Below, piece by piece: positions 16,243 through 24,024 of a stretch of 44,974 bases of DNA. Made by a program: the position numbers and the translations under genes. Origin of the DNA: CAYPNF01 sp964411985. GTDB taxonomy: Bacteria; Verrucomicrobiota; Verrucomicrobiia; Limisphaerales; J093. Each line of letters begins with the position of its first letter. The first letter of the stretch is position 1. The notes below the pieces were generated by a model. The model was not told the DNA's origin. It saw only the letters and a list, made by a program, of their open reading frames with translations, and searched no databases. The stretch is from contig CAYPNF010000062.1 in the NCBI GenBank assembly GCA_964411985.1, forward strand, positions 1 through 44,974, written 5' to 3'.

Positions 16243-16826
16243 AGGGTTATTTCCTCGATTCGTTCCGGACTTTCCTTCCGCTGATACTGTTGGTTGCAGC
16301 ACGCTGCAACGCCATGGTCATTAAAATTCAATTCTGTCCCGCAACGGCAGATCCAGCTCCGAAACCGGGCCGGGCTCCCCACCACCAGCGAATGAGGTGC
16401 CACGTCGCGCGTTACCACGGATCCCGCCCCTACCATGGACCACGCCCCGACGGTGACGCCAGGCAGGATAATGGCGCCCGCACCAATGCTGCAGCCCCGG
16501 CTGAGTAGGGTGGTGGGAAAGGCGTCCGGGTACTGCTTGCTGCGGGGACGCATATCGTTCGTGAAAACCGCCGCGGGCCCGACGAAGACATCGTCCTCCA
16601 GTACCAGTCCATCCCAGAGATAGACCCCACACTTCAGCGTGACCCGATCCCCAATGCGGACCTTCCCTTCGATAAAGGTATGGTCGCAGATGTTGCAGTC
16701 CTCACCGACCACGGCCCCAGGCAGGACATGGGCAAAAGCCCAGACTCGGGATCGCGCCCCAATCTGAGCCCCCTGATCCACCAAGGCTTGGGGATGAATA
16801 CAGTTGTTTTTCAGGTCCGGGCTCAC
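16239..16826 (-). CDS. Hexapeptide N-acetyltransferase (FdtC/WbpD-like)
   Basis: This is a left-handed beta-helix transferase. IHPQALVDQGAQIGARSRVWAFAHVLPGAVVGEDC begins the coils, TFIEGKVRIGDRVTLKCGVYLWDGLVLEDDVFVGPAAVFTND carries the active site, and VVGSPAR closes them. It probably N-acetylates the 3-amino sugar made by the two downstream enzymes. A small zinc-ribbon-like tail, CRCGTELNF with CC further on, is seen in some relatives. The GTG at 16826 (195 aa, starting MSPDLKNNCIHPQ) is preferred. The longer TTG start at 16907 falls in the T-run of the terminator of the gene upstream. Its stop overlaps the ketoisomerase ATG. Confidence 0.82.
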   Translation of the reverse strand: MSPDLKNNCIHPQALVDQGAQIGARSRVWAFAHVLPGAVVGEDCNICDHTFIEGKVRIGDRVTLKCGVYLWDGLVLEDDVFVGPAAVFTNDMRPRSKQYPDAFPTTLLSRGCSIGAGAIILPGVTVGAWSMVGAGSVVTRDVAPHSLVVGSPARFRSWICRCGTELNFNDHGVAACCNQQYQRKESPERIEEITL

Positions 16827-16904
16827 ATGCAAAAGAAACCACCATCCCAGGTGCTTGCCTTGTTCATCACCAGTCTTTAGAGCTGGACAAGGCAGCGGAC
16901 TGTT

Positions 16905-16942
16905 CAAAAAAAACCGGGAAAGCCACGAAGGTCTTCCCGGTT
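16905..16942 (-). terminator. Intrinsic terminator of the RRM gene
   Basis: Perfect 9-bp arms at 16912-16920 and 16934-16942, with a few more inner pairs (16922-16924 with 16930-16932), are followed on the minus strand by a run of T at 16911-16906. It lies 26 bases past the stop of the RNA-binding protein and should separate that gene from the sugar operon. Confidence 0.85.
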
Positions 16943-16967
16943 GAAAACGGAGTTGCTCGCGCTGCGT

Positions 16968-17387
16968 TCAGCGCCGGTCACGGCCACCGCCGCCACCACC
17001 ACGCCCGCCTCGGAAACCGCCACGTTCGCCCCCGCGATCTCCTCCGCGGTCACGACCCCCACCGCCGCCACCGCCATAGCCACCGCCGCCACCACCACCA
17101 CTGTATCCACCTCCCCCACCACCACCCGGAGGACGTTCCTCACGCGGGCGCGCAATATTCACGGTCAAAGCGCGACCCTGATAATCCTGTCCGTTTAACG
17201 CTGCAATGGCTGTCTGAGCGGCCTCTTCCGTGCCCATGGTTACAAACGCGAACCCGCGGGAACGGCCCGTGGCACGATCCATCATCAGGCTGACTTCCGC
17301 TACGGGCCCTTGTTGGCCGAAGAGGTCCTGAAGATCGTTCTCGGTGACATCCCAGCTCAGGTTGCCCACAAAGAGTTTGTTGTTCAT
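16968..17387 (-). CDS. RRM RNA-binding protein with Gly/Arg-rich tail
   Basis: This is a 139-aa protein with one RNA recognition motif in residues 1-80: RNP2 LFVGNL at 5-10 and RNP1 RGFAFVTM at 44-51. The tail from about 84 is almost all Gly with Arg, Asp and Tyr, in GGGGGGGY and RGG-type repeats. Such short proteins occur in cyanobacteria and many environmental bacteria and are often cold-induced. They bind single-stranded RNA and the RGG tail may aid annealing or condensation. ATG at 17387; a GTG one codon earlier is also in frame. It is a single-gene transcript with its own terminator and a leader that can form two hairpins. Confidence 0.92.
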   Translation of the reverse strand: MNNKLFVGNLSWDVTENDLQDLFGQQGPVAEVSLMMDRATGRSRGFAFVTMGTEEAAQTAIAALNGQDYQGRALTVNIARPREERPPGGGGGGGYSGGGGGGGYGGGGGGGRDRGGDRGGERGGFRGGRGGGGGGRDRR

Positions 17388-17435
17388 CACTGATTAATCT
17401 GCTGCATAGAGTGACGGCGGCTTTCCTCTACCGTT

Positions 17436-17476
17436 CCCGACTGTCGGGTTTCAAACCTGCATCGAACGCACGTTCG
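17436..17476 (-). promoter_or_regulatory. Two hairpins in the RRM leader
   Basis: Arms 17436-17440 and 17444-17448 enclose a 3-nt loop, and arms 17463-17468 and 17471-17476 form a near-perfect palindrome. Both lie within 90 bases upstream of the RNA-binding gene start and would be in its leader. A thermosensor or autoregulatory site is possible but cannot be shown by sequence. No clear promoter pair was found. Confidence 0.35.
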
Positions 17477-17680
17477 CCTGAGATTCACCGGGTTATGGAA
17501 TCGCGGAGTCTCTAATTGGGGCGCAATTTATGCCGATCCCGCTCAGAAAGGCAATGGCAAACAAGAAGTTATCGATGCCTTCGGACAGGGCGTCCGCCTC
17601 CGGCCGCGCGGAGGGATAATGAGATGGAAACCGCGGGCGACGGAGAGGCTGTGGCGAAGACGGATTTGTCTGCCGTCTCG

Positions 17681-17890
17681 CCTGCCTACGCCGAGGCTTC
17701 GGCAGGTTCCTCCACCTTTACACATGAGGCGGGTTGGGCAACCCGCGAAACAGCAGGTTGGGCAACCTGCGGTACTGGTGGCGCAGACAGCCTTATCTGC
17801 CGTATCGCCGACTGCCCAGTCGGCAGGCCCCTCTCTCTCGCCCGCCATGCGGGTCAGGCGACCTGCGATACAACAGCCTTGCAGGCTGCG
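17681..17890. repeat. Cluster of seven unlike short hairpins
   Basis: Perfect or near-perfect hairpins lie at 17681-17706, 17729-17746, 17753-17770, 17783-17800, 17807-17824, 17849-17866 and 17874-17888. Five are exactly 18 bases long, and the 17729, 17753 and 17807 members have 7-base arms around a 4-base centre. The arms differ from one hairpin to the next, but two share the GGTTGGGCAACC core. The stretch 17477-17913 holds no convincing gene. No T-run, leader or cas gene is present. Confidence 0.75.
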
Positions 17891-17913
17891 GCACGCCATG
17901 GCTGCGGCGACAA

Positions 17914-18885
17914 CTAGTCCGAATACCCGCGCGGGTTTTTCCGATGCCAGGCCCATGCTGTGGCTACAATATCCTCCAAATGAGGATATTGTGGCTTCCA
18001 ACCCAACTCTTGAAACGCTCTTTGCGCCGCTGCGACCAACCGGGGTGGATCGCCCGGGCGCCTTGGTTTTTCGACCACCGGGATCTTCTTCTGACTTACC
18101 TTCTCGCAAGCTTGAATCACCTCGCGCACGGAGTACCCCTGGCCGTTACCTAGATTGAAAATCCCTTTCCTACCGGGTTCCATGGCTTGGATATGAGCCT
18201 GTGCAAGGTCTACCACGTGGATGTAATCCCGGATGCACGTGCCATCGGGCGTGGGATAGTCGGTTCCGTAAACCTCGCAATGCAGGGCCTGTCCTAAAGC
18301 GACTTTCAACACGTTGGGTATTAGGTGGGTTTCCGTCTTGTGATGTTCCCCGAGCTTTTCAGTGGCCCCAGCCGCGTTGAAGTAGCGGAATATAACCGAC
18401 TCAATCCCATGGATTTGACCATACCACTGCAACATCTTCTCGAACATCAACTTGGACTCGCCGTAGGGGTTGATGGGACGCGTCGGAAGCACCTCCGTGA
18501 TGGGTACGGTCTCCGGAGGGCCATAAGTAGCACAGGTGGAACTAAATATGAATTTCTTAACCCCGGCCGACACTGCAGCGTCGATCAGGTTCAGACCGCT
18601 CGACACATTGTTGCGGAAGTACTTGCCCGGGTTGGTCATCGATTCCCCCACCAGCGCGTTGGCCGCAAAATGGAGAATGGCGTCTGGCTTTGCGTCCTGC
18701 AACGCCTGCTCGATCGCCCCCCGGTCACTGAGACAGGCATTTACGAAGGTAGCTCGGCTGTCTAACGCTGCCCGATGGCCTTCCGTAAGGTTGTCGAATA
18801 CGGTGACTTTGTGTCCTGCCTTGAGGAGTTCCTCAACGCAGACGGATCCAATGTAGCCTGCTCCACCGGTAACAAACGCATTCAT
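17914..18885 (-). CDS. galE: UDP-glucose 4-epimerase
   Basis: This is an extended short-chain dehydrogenase of 323 aa that interconverts UDP-glucose and UDP-galactose with bound NAD. GGAGYIG at 7-13 binds NAD. The catalytic set is Ser115/Ser116-Thr117 in SSTCATYG and Tyr141-Lys145 in YGESK. FRYFNAAGA and the GTDYPTPDGTCIRDYIHVVDLA block are diagnostic of bacterial GalE. The ATG start is clear. It lies beside the polysaccharide locus and would supply UDP-galactose, and it is divergent from etfB, with 136 bases between them. Confidence 0.95.
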   Translation of the reverse strand: MNAFVTGGAGYIGSVCVEELLKAGHKVTVFDNLTEGHRAALDSRATFVNACLSDRGAIEQALQDAKPDAILHFAANALVGESMTNPGKYFRNNVSSGLNLIDAAVSAGVKKFIFSSTCATYGPPETVPITEVLPTRPINPYGESKLMFEKMLQWYGQIHGIESVIFRYFNAAGATEKLGEHHKTETHLIPNVLKVALGQALHCEVYGTDYPTPDGTCIRDYIHVVDLAQAHIQAMEPGRKGIFNLGNGQGYSVREVIQACEKVSQKKIPVVEKPRRPGDPPRLVAAAQRAFQELGWKPQYPHLEDIVATAWAWHRKNPRGYSD

Positions 18886-19021
18886 CCCGCGAAGCCTACG
18901 AACTTCCGCGTTGGCTGCAAGATGGAAGATGAGACTTGCCTGAGCCGTGGGAACGGGTTTTCATCCCACTCCGCCGCCTTGAATCTAGCATGGGTTTCAT
19001 GTGGCGCCTGATCTGAAAGTT

Positions 19022-19831
19022 ATGAACAGTGGATATCATATTGTGGTGTGTGGCAGTCTTGTTCCTGACCCACTCCAGACGCTGGAACCTGTCAGCACTC
19101 CTGCCGGACCCGGTTTGAAGAACGAAATGATGCTACCCGCCGTCCTGGACCCCTGGGCTGGCCACGCGCTGTACGAGGCTGCTCATCTCGCCAAGTCCGC
19201 CCCCGGTTCCAAGGTCTGGCTGGTGAGCATCGGTCCCAAAGCCAAGCTCCAGCAGGTCATGATGACGGTCGCTCAGAAAGTGCCCTTTGAACTCGTTGCT
19301 TTGGACGGTTCGGCCAGCGGTTTCACCGATCCCGCGGAAGTGGCCACCCACCTGGCGGAGGCGATCCGCACCCTGCCTGGCCTGGATCGGTCGCGCATGC
19401 TGGTATTTGGCGGTTGGGAATCGGCCTCCCGTGGGGCGGGTTCGACGATGCAGATGGTGGGCGAACTCCTGGGCTTGGTGGATCAGTTCCAAGGTGTGGA
19501 CCGTCTACAAGTGAATGCCGATGGATCCTTGGAGGTAACCGAGCGGATTGAAGGGGGGCGGGAGCTGATTTCCAAGTGCGCCGGCGCACCTGCTTTGTTG
19601 GGATGGGCCACGGGGCATTTGCCCGAGCCCAAGAACAACCCGCAAGTGGGGATGGTGAACATGCGCACCGTCATGCCGGCGCTGCAGAAGGCAAAGCCCG
19701 TGAAGGCCGGAGCGGATGGCGTCACTTTTGTGTCGGTTTCGCTTCCCAAACAACAGCGGGAAACCCGCTTGGTGAAGGATCTCACCCCCGACCAGATCGC
19801 GGCTGAACTCGCCGCGTGGCTTGCCGATTAA
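19022..19831 (+). CDS. etfB: Electron transfer flavoprotein, beta subunit
   Basis: EtfB pairs with EtfA to carry electrons from acyl-CoA and other dehydrogenases to the quinone pool through ETF-quinone oxidoreductase. This 269-aa protein starts MNSGYHIVVCGSLVPDPLQTLEPV. It has LKNEMMLPAVLDPWAGHALYEAAHLA, the AMP-site region, and the C-terminal ETRLVKDLTPDQIAAELAAWLAD partner-binding helix. The ATG at 19022 is preferred over a GTG at 19001. etfA starts 19 bases after the stop, so the two form one operon. No ETF-quinone oxidoreductase or acyl-CoA dehydrogenase lies in the window. Confidence 0.87.
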   Translation: MNSGYHIVVCGSLVPDPLQTLEPVSTPAGPGLKNEMMLPAVLDPWAGHALYEAAHLAKSAPGSKVWLVSIGPKAKLQQVMMTVAQKVPFELVALDGSASGFTDPAEVATHLAEAIRTLPGLDRSRMLVFGGWESASRGAGSTMQMVGELLGLVDQFQGVDRLQVNADGSLEVTERIEGGRELISKCAGAPALLGWATGHLPEPKNNPQVGMVNMRTVMPALQKAKPVKAGADGVTFVSVSLPKQQRETRLVKDLTPDQIAAELAAWLAD

Positions 19832-19850
19832 CTTTCTTTGCTCCCAGTCT

Positions 19851-20888
19851 ATGGAAACGATTCTATTCTTGGCTCACAGCGAGGCCGACGGCCTGCTCGG
19901 AAAAGCGGCGCTGGAGGTGTTGACGGTTGCGAAAGAACTTGGCGAATCCCTCGGAGGTGGGGCTTTTCACGCAGGCTTGGTTGGGGCGTGCGTTTCGGAC
20001 GCAGCCGCCCAAATCGGCAGTTGCGGCGCCAAACGATTCCTGTCGGTTGCGGGACCTGATTTTGCCGAACCCCGGTATGCCACTGATGCCCTCGCAGCCG
20101 AGGCGCTGGCGAAGGCCGTTCAGGCGACGGTGATTGTGGCCCCGGCAACGTCCCGCTGGGCAAGGGTGCTCGCCGGAGTGGCGCAACGCTTAGGGGGGAG
20201 GGTGGATTCTCATGTGGCCGGACTGAGTCTCGCTGGGGGTCAGCTCCAGATCACTCGCTGGTATTATAAGCAACGCATGGAAGCCGCCATCACCCGTGTG
20301 CAGCGTCCTTGGGTGCTCCTGGTCGATCCCGGCAGCCAGCCCTCCTGGCAGGGAGCGAAAGCCGAGGTGCCACTCGAAACGGTACCCGTCTCCATTCCCG
20401 AAACTTGCAAGCGCACTGCCGTGGTCCGTATTCAATCTCCTGCGGCGGAAGCCCAGACGATCCGTCCGGAGGCGAGTTTGCTGTTCGTGACCGGTGCGGG
20501 TTGGACCAAGAAACAAGCGGATGGCCAGCCGCACGTGGCGGAGGCTGAGAAGTTGATTTGGGAGTTTCTCCAAACTTCCCGCGCCTCTCTCGGTAGCACC
20601 AAGTCGTTGGTTGACCTGGGTGGTGAAGGCCAGGCGGTGTTGTCGTTCCTGACGCACCTGAACCAGGTGGGTCAGACCGGGTCCACGCCGCGGCATCCCA
20701 AGGGTTTGGCCACCTGCTGTCACGGGGAGGAACCGCACACCGTTGGTTGGCGGTTCATCCACGAGCGCCGCGCGGTGAATCTAGACCCCAATTGCGGCTG
20801 GGCTCGCAGCAAAGCGGATGTGCTCTACGTGGCGGACGCCTTTGCGGTAATCTCGAAGCTGACCGCGTTGCTAGCCACTAAGAAATGA
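19851..20888 (+). CDS. etfA: Electron transfer flavoprotein, alpha subunit, divergent
   Basis: The N-terminal half is EtfA-like: TILFLAHSEADGLLGKAALEVLTVAKELG, then VIVAPATSRWARVLAGVAQRLGG, which matches the usual alpha-subunit pattern. The C-terminal FAD domain keeps VGQTG at 273-277. However, it lacks the usual SGGRG-type arginine (here FVTGAGWTK at 212-220), the GISGAIQH stretch (here LATCCHGEEPHTVGW) and NxDxxAPIF (here NLDPNCGWARSKADV). FAD binding may therefore differ. The ATG at 19851 gives 345 aa; an earlier TTG at 19821 overlaps etfB and is unlikely. It lies directly after etfB. Confidence 0.82.
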   Translation: METILFLAHSEADGLLGKAALEVLTVAKELGESLGGGAFHAGLVGACVSDAAAQIGSCGAKRFLSVAGPDFAEPRYATDALAAEALAKAVQATVIVAPATSRWARVLAGVAQRLGGRVDSHVAGLSLAGGQLQITRWYYKQRMEAAITRVQRPWVLLVDPGSQPSWQGAKAEVPLETVPVSIPETCKRTAVVRIQSPAAEAQTIRPEASLLFVTGAGWTKKQADGQPHVAEAEKLIWEFLQTSRASLGSTKSLVDLGGEGQAVLSFLTHLNQVGQTGSTPRHPKGLATCCHGEEPHTVGWRFIHERRAVNLDPNCGWARSKADVLYVADAFAVISKLTALLATKK

Positions 20889-20926
20889 TCAGAGTGCTGA
20901 GGGCGATCTTAGGCCTGTCTTTGAGC

Positions 20927-20954
20927 GCGGTGAGGAAGCTCAGCGCCTCGCCGC
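20927..20954. repeat. Hairpin after etfA
   Basis: Nine-base arms at 20927-20935 and 20946-20954 pair with one G-U. It lies 38 bases past the etfA stop and just ahead of a larger palindrome. There is no T-run, so it is not a classic terminator. The overlapping 90-codon open frame that starts at the etfA stop appears to be repeat-derived. Confidence 0.5.
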
Positions 20955-20977
20955 TTACGCACGCGTTGAGACAGCTT

Positions 20978-21085
20978 TTGGAGTGCGGTGAGGATCGTAG
21001 CTATGTACTGCTTTTTCCCTTTGGCATGGGGCGAGGCCTAGCGAGGCAGGGGAAAAGGCGGCACCTGGTGGCGCGCGCACTCCAA
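20978..21085. repeat. 108-base imperfect palindrome
   Basis: The outer arms TTGGAGTGCG (20978-20987) and CGCACTCCAA (21076-21085) are a perfect 10-base inverted repeat. A second perfect 7-base pair, 21013-21019 with 21050-21056, nests inside, so the unit can fold as one long interrupted hairpin. It encodes nothing recognisable. It looks like a non-autonomous palindromic element, and lies between etfA and tyrA. Confidence 0.65.
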
Positions 21086-21100
21086 GACCTGGCGGACTTT

Positions 21101-21118
21101 CCGAGCGCCTTCGCTCGG
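21101..21118. repeat. 7-bp hairpin upstream of tyrA
   Basis: Perfect arms at 21101-21107 and 21112-21118 enclose a 4-base loop. It lies 50 bases upstream of the tyrA start, directly after the large palindrome. It could belong to that element or end etfA transcripts, but no T-run follows. Confidence 0.5.
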
Positions 21119-21167
21119 TCCTCACTTGTCGCTTGCAAGACTCGGCTGGAATCCTAACCTCCTGCGC

Positions 21168-22046
21168 ATGCTCTGCCAAAAAATCACTCTTCTGGGTGTT
21201 GGCTTGCTGGGCGGGTCCCTCGGCCTGGCACTCCGTCAACGTCGATTAGCCGCCACGGTGTGCGGGTACGTGCGGCGGCCGGAGAGCGTCATCGAGTGTC
21301 GGCAGATCGGCGCAGCGGATCATGCCACCTGCGATCTCGAGGAAGCAGTGCGGGACGCGGATATTCTCGTGCTGGGGACGCCGATTCGTCAGATGCAGGG
21401 ACTGGTGAAAAAGAGCGTTCCTTACCTCAAGCCCGGTGCGGTGGTGACCGATATGGGAAGCGTCAAGGCTTGTGTGGTGGCGGAGCTGGATCCCCTGGTT
21501 TCTGCAGCGGGTGCGACTTTCATCGGAGGCCATCCGATGGCGGGCCGGGAGAAGAGCGGCGTGGCCAATGCCACCGCTGATCTGTTCCACAACGCCGTGT
21601 GTGTGATCACACCTTCGCGGAAGACTCCGCCGGAGGCCGTACGGCAGGTGCGCGAACTCTGGAAAGGGGTCGGAGGCCGCGTTCTCAAATTGACACCGGA
21701 GCTTCATGACGAGTTGGTGAGTCGGTCGAGCCATCTCCCCCAGATCGTAGCATCCGAGTTGGCCCACTATGTTCTAAGCCCGGCCCAGTCCAAGGAACAG
21801 GCGACTCTTTGCGCCACCGGCTTCCGCGATACCACCAGATTGGCGTCGAGTTCTCCAGAGTTGTGGCTGGACATCGTTCTGGCCAACCGGACCCATCTCT
21901 CCCGGGTGCTCGGGGTGTTCATCGAAGGTTTGGAGGAGTTTCGACACACCCTCGACCAGGGGGACGAGAAATCGATTCAGACGTTCTTTGAGACCGCCAA
22001 ACAACGGCGTGATGCCTGGCTCTCCCAGAGCTCTTCCCCAGAGTAA
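21168..22046 (+). CDS. tyrA: Prephenate dehydrogenase
   Basis: TyrA oxidatively decarboxylates prephenate to 4-hydroxyphenylpyruvate for tyrosine synthesis (some relatives use arogenate). GVGLLGGSLG at 10-19 is the NAD-binding site. TDMGSVK at 94-100 and GGHPMAG at 120-126, with the catalytic His122, are diagnostic. The C-terminal helical domain ends in ETAKQRRDAW. At 292 aa it is the monofunctional type with no ACT or chorismate mutase domain. The ATG at 21168 is chosen over an upstream TTG at 21126. The stop and the aroA ATG are one base apart. Confidence 0.93.
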   Translation: MLCQKITLLGVGLLGGSLGLALRQRRLAATVCGYVRRPESVIECRQIGAADHATCDLEEAVRDADILVLGTPIRQMQGLVKKSVPYLKPGAVVTDMGSVKACVVAELDPLVSAAGATFIGGHPMAGREKSGVANATADLFHNAVCVITPSRKTPPEAVRQVRELWKGVGGRVLKLTPELHDELVSRSSHLPQIVASELAHYVLSPAQSKEQATLCATGFRDTTRLASSSPELWLDIVLANRTHLSRVLGVFIEGLEEFRHTLDQGDEKSIQTFFETAKQRRDAWLSQSSSPE

Positions 22047-22047
22047 A

Positions 22048-23313
22048 ATGGGCCTCCCTGACCTGATCGAGATCGTCCCGTTGAGGGAACCTGTTGAAGT
22101 GAGACTTACCGTTCCCGGCTCCAAGAGCATTACTAACCGGGCCCTCGTCTTGGCCGCATTGGCGGAGGGAAAAGTGACCCTTCAGGGTGCGCTCTGGAGT
22201 GAGGATACCCAAGTGATGGTGGAGGCCTTGCGACGGCTCGGCTTCTCGGTGGAGGTGGAACTGGATCCACAGGAATCCTGTAACCGATTGCTCCGCGTGC
22301 AAGGGCAGGGGGGACGCATTCCCAATGCCGGATCGACGGAGGCGCCACTGGATCTCTTTGTGGGGAACGCGGGTACTGCCGCTCGTTTCCTGTCGGCCCT
22401 CGTTTGCCTCGGTCACGGAGTGTACCGTTTGCATGGGGTGGACCGGATGCACCAACGCCCTCAGGCGGCTCTCTTCGCTGCCTTGCGGCAGTTGGGATAT
22501 GCGGTGGATTCACCCAACGACCATCTTCCCGTGCTCATTGGAGGCCAGGGCCCGCGCCAGGGCGTTTGTGAGGTGTCCATTCAGGAAAGCTCTCAGTTTG
22601 CTTCCGCGTTGCTCTTGGCCAGCCAAAAGGGGGGGTGGAAAATCACGGTGGTGGGAGCCAACGCCGACGAAGCTCCTTACGTCGAAATGACTCGGCGTTT
22701 GCTCGAAAGCTTTCCCAGTGCGGGGGGCATTTGCCAAATCGAACCCGATGCCTCTAGCGGCAGCTATGGGTGGGCCGCGGGGCATCTGCTCGGCCATTCC
22801 ATTACGGTTCGCCATTGGCCGGGTTCCGGGTTGCAGATGGATGAAGCTTTTCCGCGCTATCTTCCCTTGCCGATGCAGGTGTCGCGCGAGAAGGACCTGG
22901 GTGACAGTATTATGACCGCCGTGGTGCTGGCTCCATTTGCCGCTGGGCCCCGGAGATTCACGGACCTGGGCCGTTTGCGGGTGCAGGAATGCGAACGTGT
23001 GCAGGCACTTCGCACGGAATTGACCCGATGTGGCGCCCGGGTGGTTGAGGAGGCGGATACCCTGACTGTCCAACCAGGCCCGCTGCAGGGAGCCACGATC
23101 GAGACCTACCAGGACCATCGGATGGCCATGTGTTTCGGTATTCTGGGATTGAAAGTCCCGGGCATCCGACTCAAGAATCCTTCCTGCGTGAAGAAGACCT
23201 TCCCCAGCTTTTTCCAGAAACTGGCCACCCCGCCTCCTGCAGGGCTTGGGGCCGTGATCTTGGACTGCCAAAGCGGCCGACCTCTGGCTCCCGAGGAGTT
23301 GATGGCCGTTTAG
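22048..23313 (+). CDS. aroA: 3-phosphoshikimate 1-carboxyvinyltransferase (EPSP synthase)
   Basis: This is the sixth step of the shikimate pathway, joining phosphoenolpyruvate to shikimate 3-phosphate. PGSKSITNRAL at 23-33 binds substrate, and GNAGTAARF at 106-114 is the phosphoenolpyruvate-binding block. DLGDSIMTAVVLAPFA, RVQECERVQAL and YQDHRMAMCFGILGL lie in the second domain. The last repeats differ slightly from the E. coli form (RVQECER in place of RVKESDR), and NAGTAAR reads as in common bacterial enzymes. The ATG at 22048 follows the tyrA stop directly, so the two are translated together. Length 421 aa is normal. Confidence 0.94.
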   Translation: MGLPDLIEIVPLREPVEVRLTVPGSKSITNRALVLAALAEGKVTLQGALWSEDTQVMVEALRRLGFSVEVELDPQESCNRLLRVQGQGGRIPNAGSTEAPLDLFVGNAGTAARFLSALVCLGHGVYRLHGVDRMHQRPQAALFAALRQLGYAVDSPNDHLPVLIGGQGPRQGVCEVSIQESSQFASALLLASQKGGWKITVVGANADEAPYVEMTRRLLESFPSAGGICQIEPDASSGSYGWAAGHLLGHSITVRHWPGSGLQMDEAFPRYLPLPMQVSREKDLGDSIMTAVVLAPFAAGPRRFTDLGRLRVQECERVQALRTELTRCGARVVEEADTLTVQPGPLQGATIETYQDHRMAMCFGILGLKVPGIRLKNPSCVKKTFPSFFQKLATPPPAGLGAVILDCQSGRPLAPEELMAV

Positions 23314-23351
23314 CCCGAGCTTTCTACAATTGACTGACTGGACTTGACTCT

Positions 23352-24017
23352 ATGGCGCAACCTTCCCCCATTGTCATCGCAATCGATGGAACCAGTGCCA
23401 GCGGCAAGAGCACCAATGCCAAATTGGTTGCCAAGGCCCTTGGTTACTCCTACGTCGATACCGGCGCCATGTACCGCACTCTCGCCTGGTATTGCCTGGC
23501 CAAGGGGGTCGATATTCACGATCCCAAAGCTGTGGCCTCGGCCTGTCGTCGCTGGAAAACGCGCCTCGAATGCGTCGATGGCCATGTCCGACTCCTCGTC
23601 GATGGTTACTATCCCGAAAAGGAAACGCGTACCGCCCAGACCAGCGCTGCCGTCCCGCATGTGGCCGCTGTGCCCAAGGTCCGGGAATGGATGAAAGTCA
23701 CCCAGCGTTCCTGCACTCAGTTCGGCAACCTCGTCATGGAGGGGCGCGATATCGGCAGCAACGTCTTTCCCGAGACCGATTTCAAATTCTACATGGACGC
23801 CTCCCTGGAGGAGCGCACCCGTCGGCGCGTGGCCGACGGAGTTCAGGAGAATCTCGCCGCCCGCGACCAGCGCGATAGCCAGCGCAAGGCCGCTCCCCTC
23901 ATGATCCCGCTTGGCGCGAAGATCATCAATAATTCCGGCCAAACTCCTGAGGAAACCAGCAGCCTGATCCTGGCCGAAATCCATCGAAGGCTCGAAAGCC
24001 GGCAGACCCGGTCCTGA
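23352..24017 (+). CDS. cmk: Cytidylate kinase
   Basis: Cmk phosphorylates CMP and dCMP. The P-loop GTSASGKS is at 13-20. YVDTGAMYRTLAW, MEGRDIGSNVFPETDFKFYMDAS and RDQRDSQRKAAPLMIP are the usual nucleotide-site and lid segments. At 221 aa it has the common bacterial length. The ATG at 23352 is clear. The aroA-cmk order is shared by many bacteria. plsC starts 7 bases after its stop, so the whole tyrA-aroA-cmk-plsC block is probably one transcript. Confidence 0.95.
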   Translation: MAQPSPIVIAIDGTSASGKSTNAKLVAKALGYSYVDTGAMYRTLAWYCLAKGVDIHDPKAVASACRRWKTRLECVDGHVRLLVDGYYPEKETRTAQTSAAVPHVAAVPKVREWMKVTQRSCTQFGNLVMEGRDIGSNVFPETDFKFYMDASLEERTRRRVADGVQENLAARDQRDSQRKAAPLMIPLGAKIINNSGQTPEETSSLILAEIHRRLESRQTRS

Positions 24018-24024
24018 TCGTCCC

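Noticed and set aside
17681..17890. CRISPR array
   Set aside because: The stems differ from unit to unit, there is no constant repeat with unique spacers, and no cas gene is near.
17925..17940. Intrinsic terminator on the plus strand
   Set aside because: The 6-base palindrome with T-run has no loop, lies inside galE codons, and no plus-strand gene precedes it.
17516..18158. Several plus- and minus-strand frames between the RRM gene and galE
   Set aside because: They are made of the hairpin cluster and the antisense end of galE.
20885..21157. 90-codon frame starting at the etfA stop
   Set aside because: Most of it is the palindromic element at 20978-21085, with no protein family pattern.
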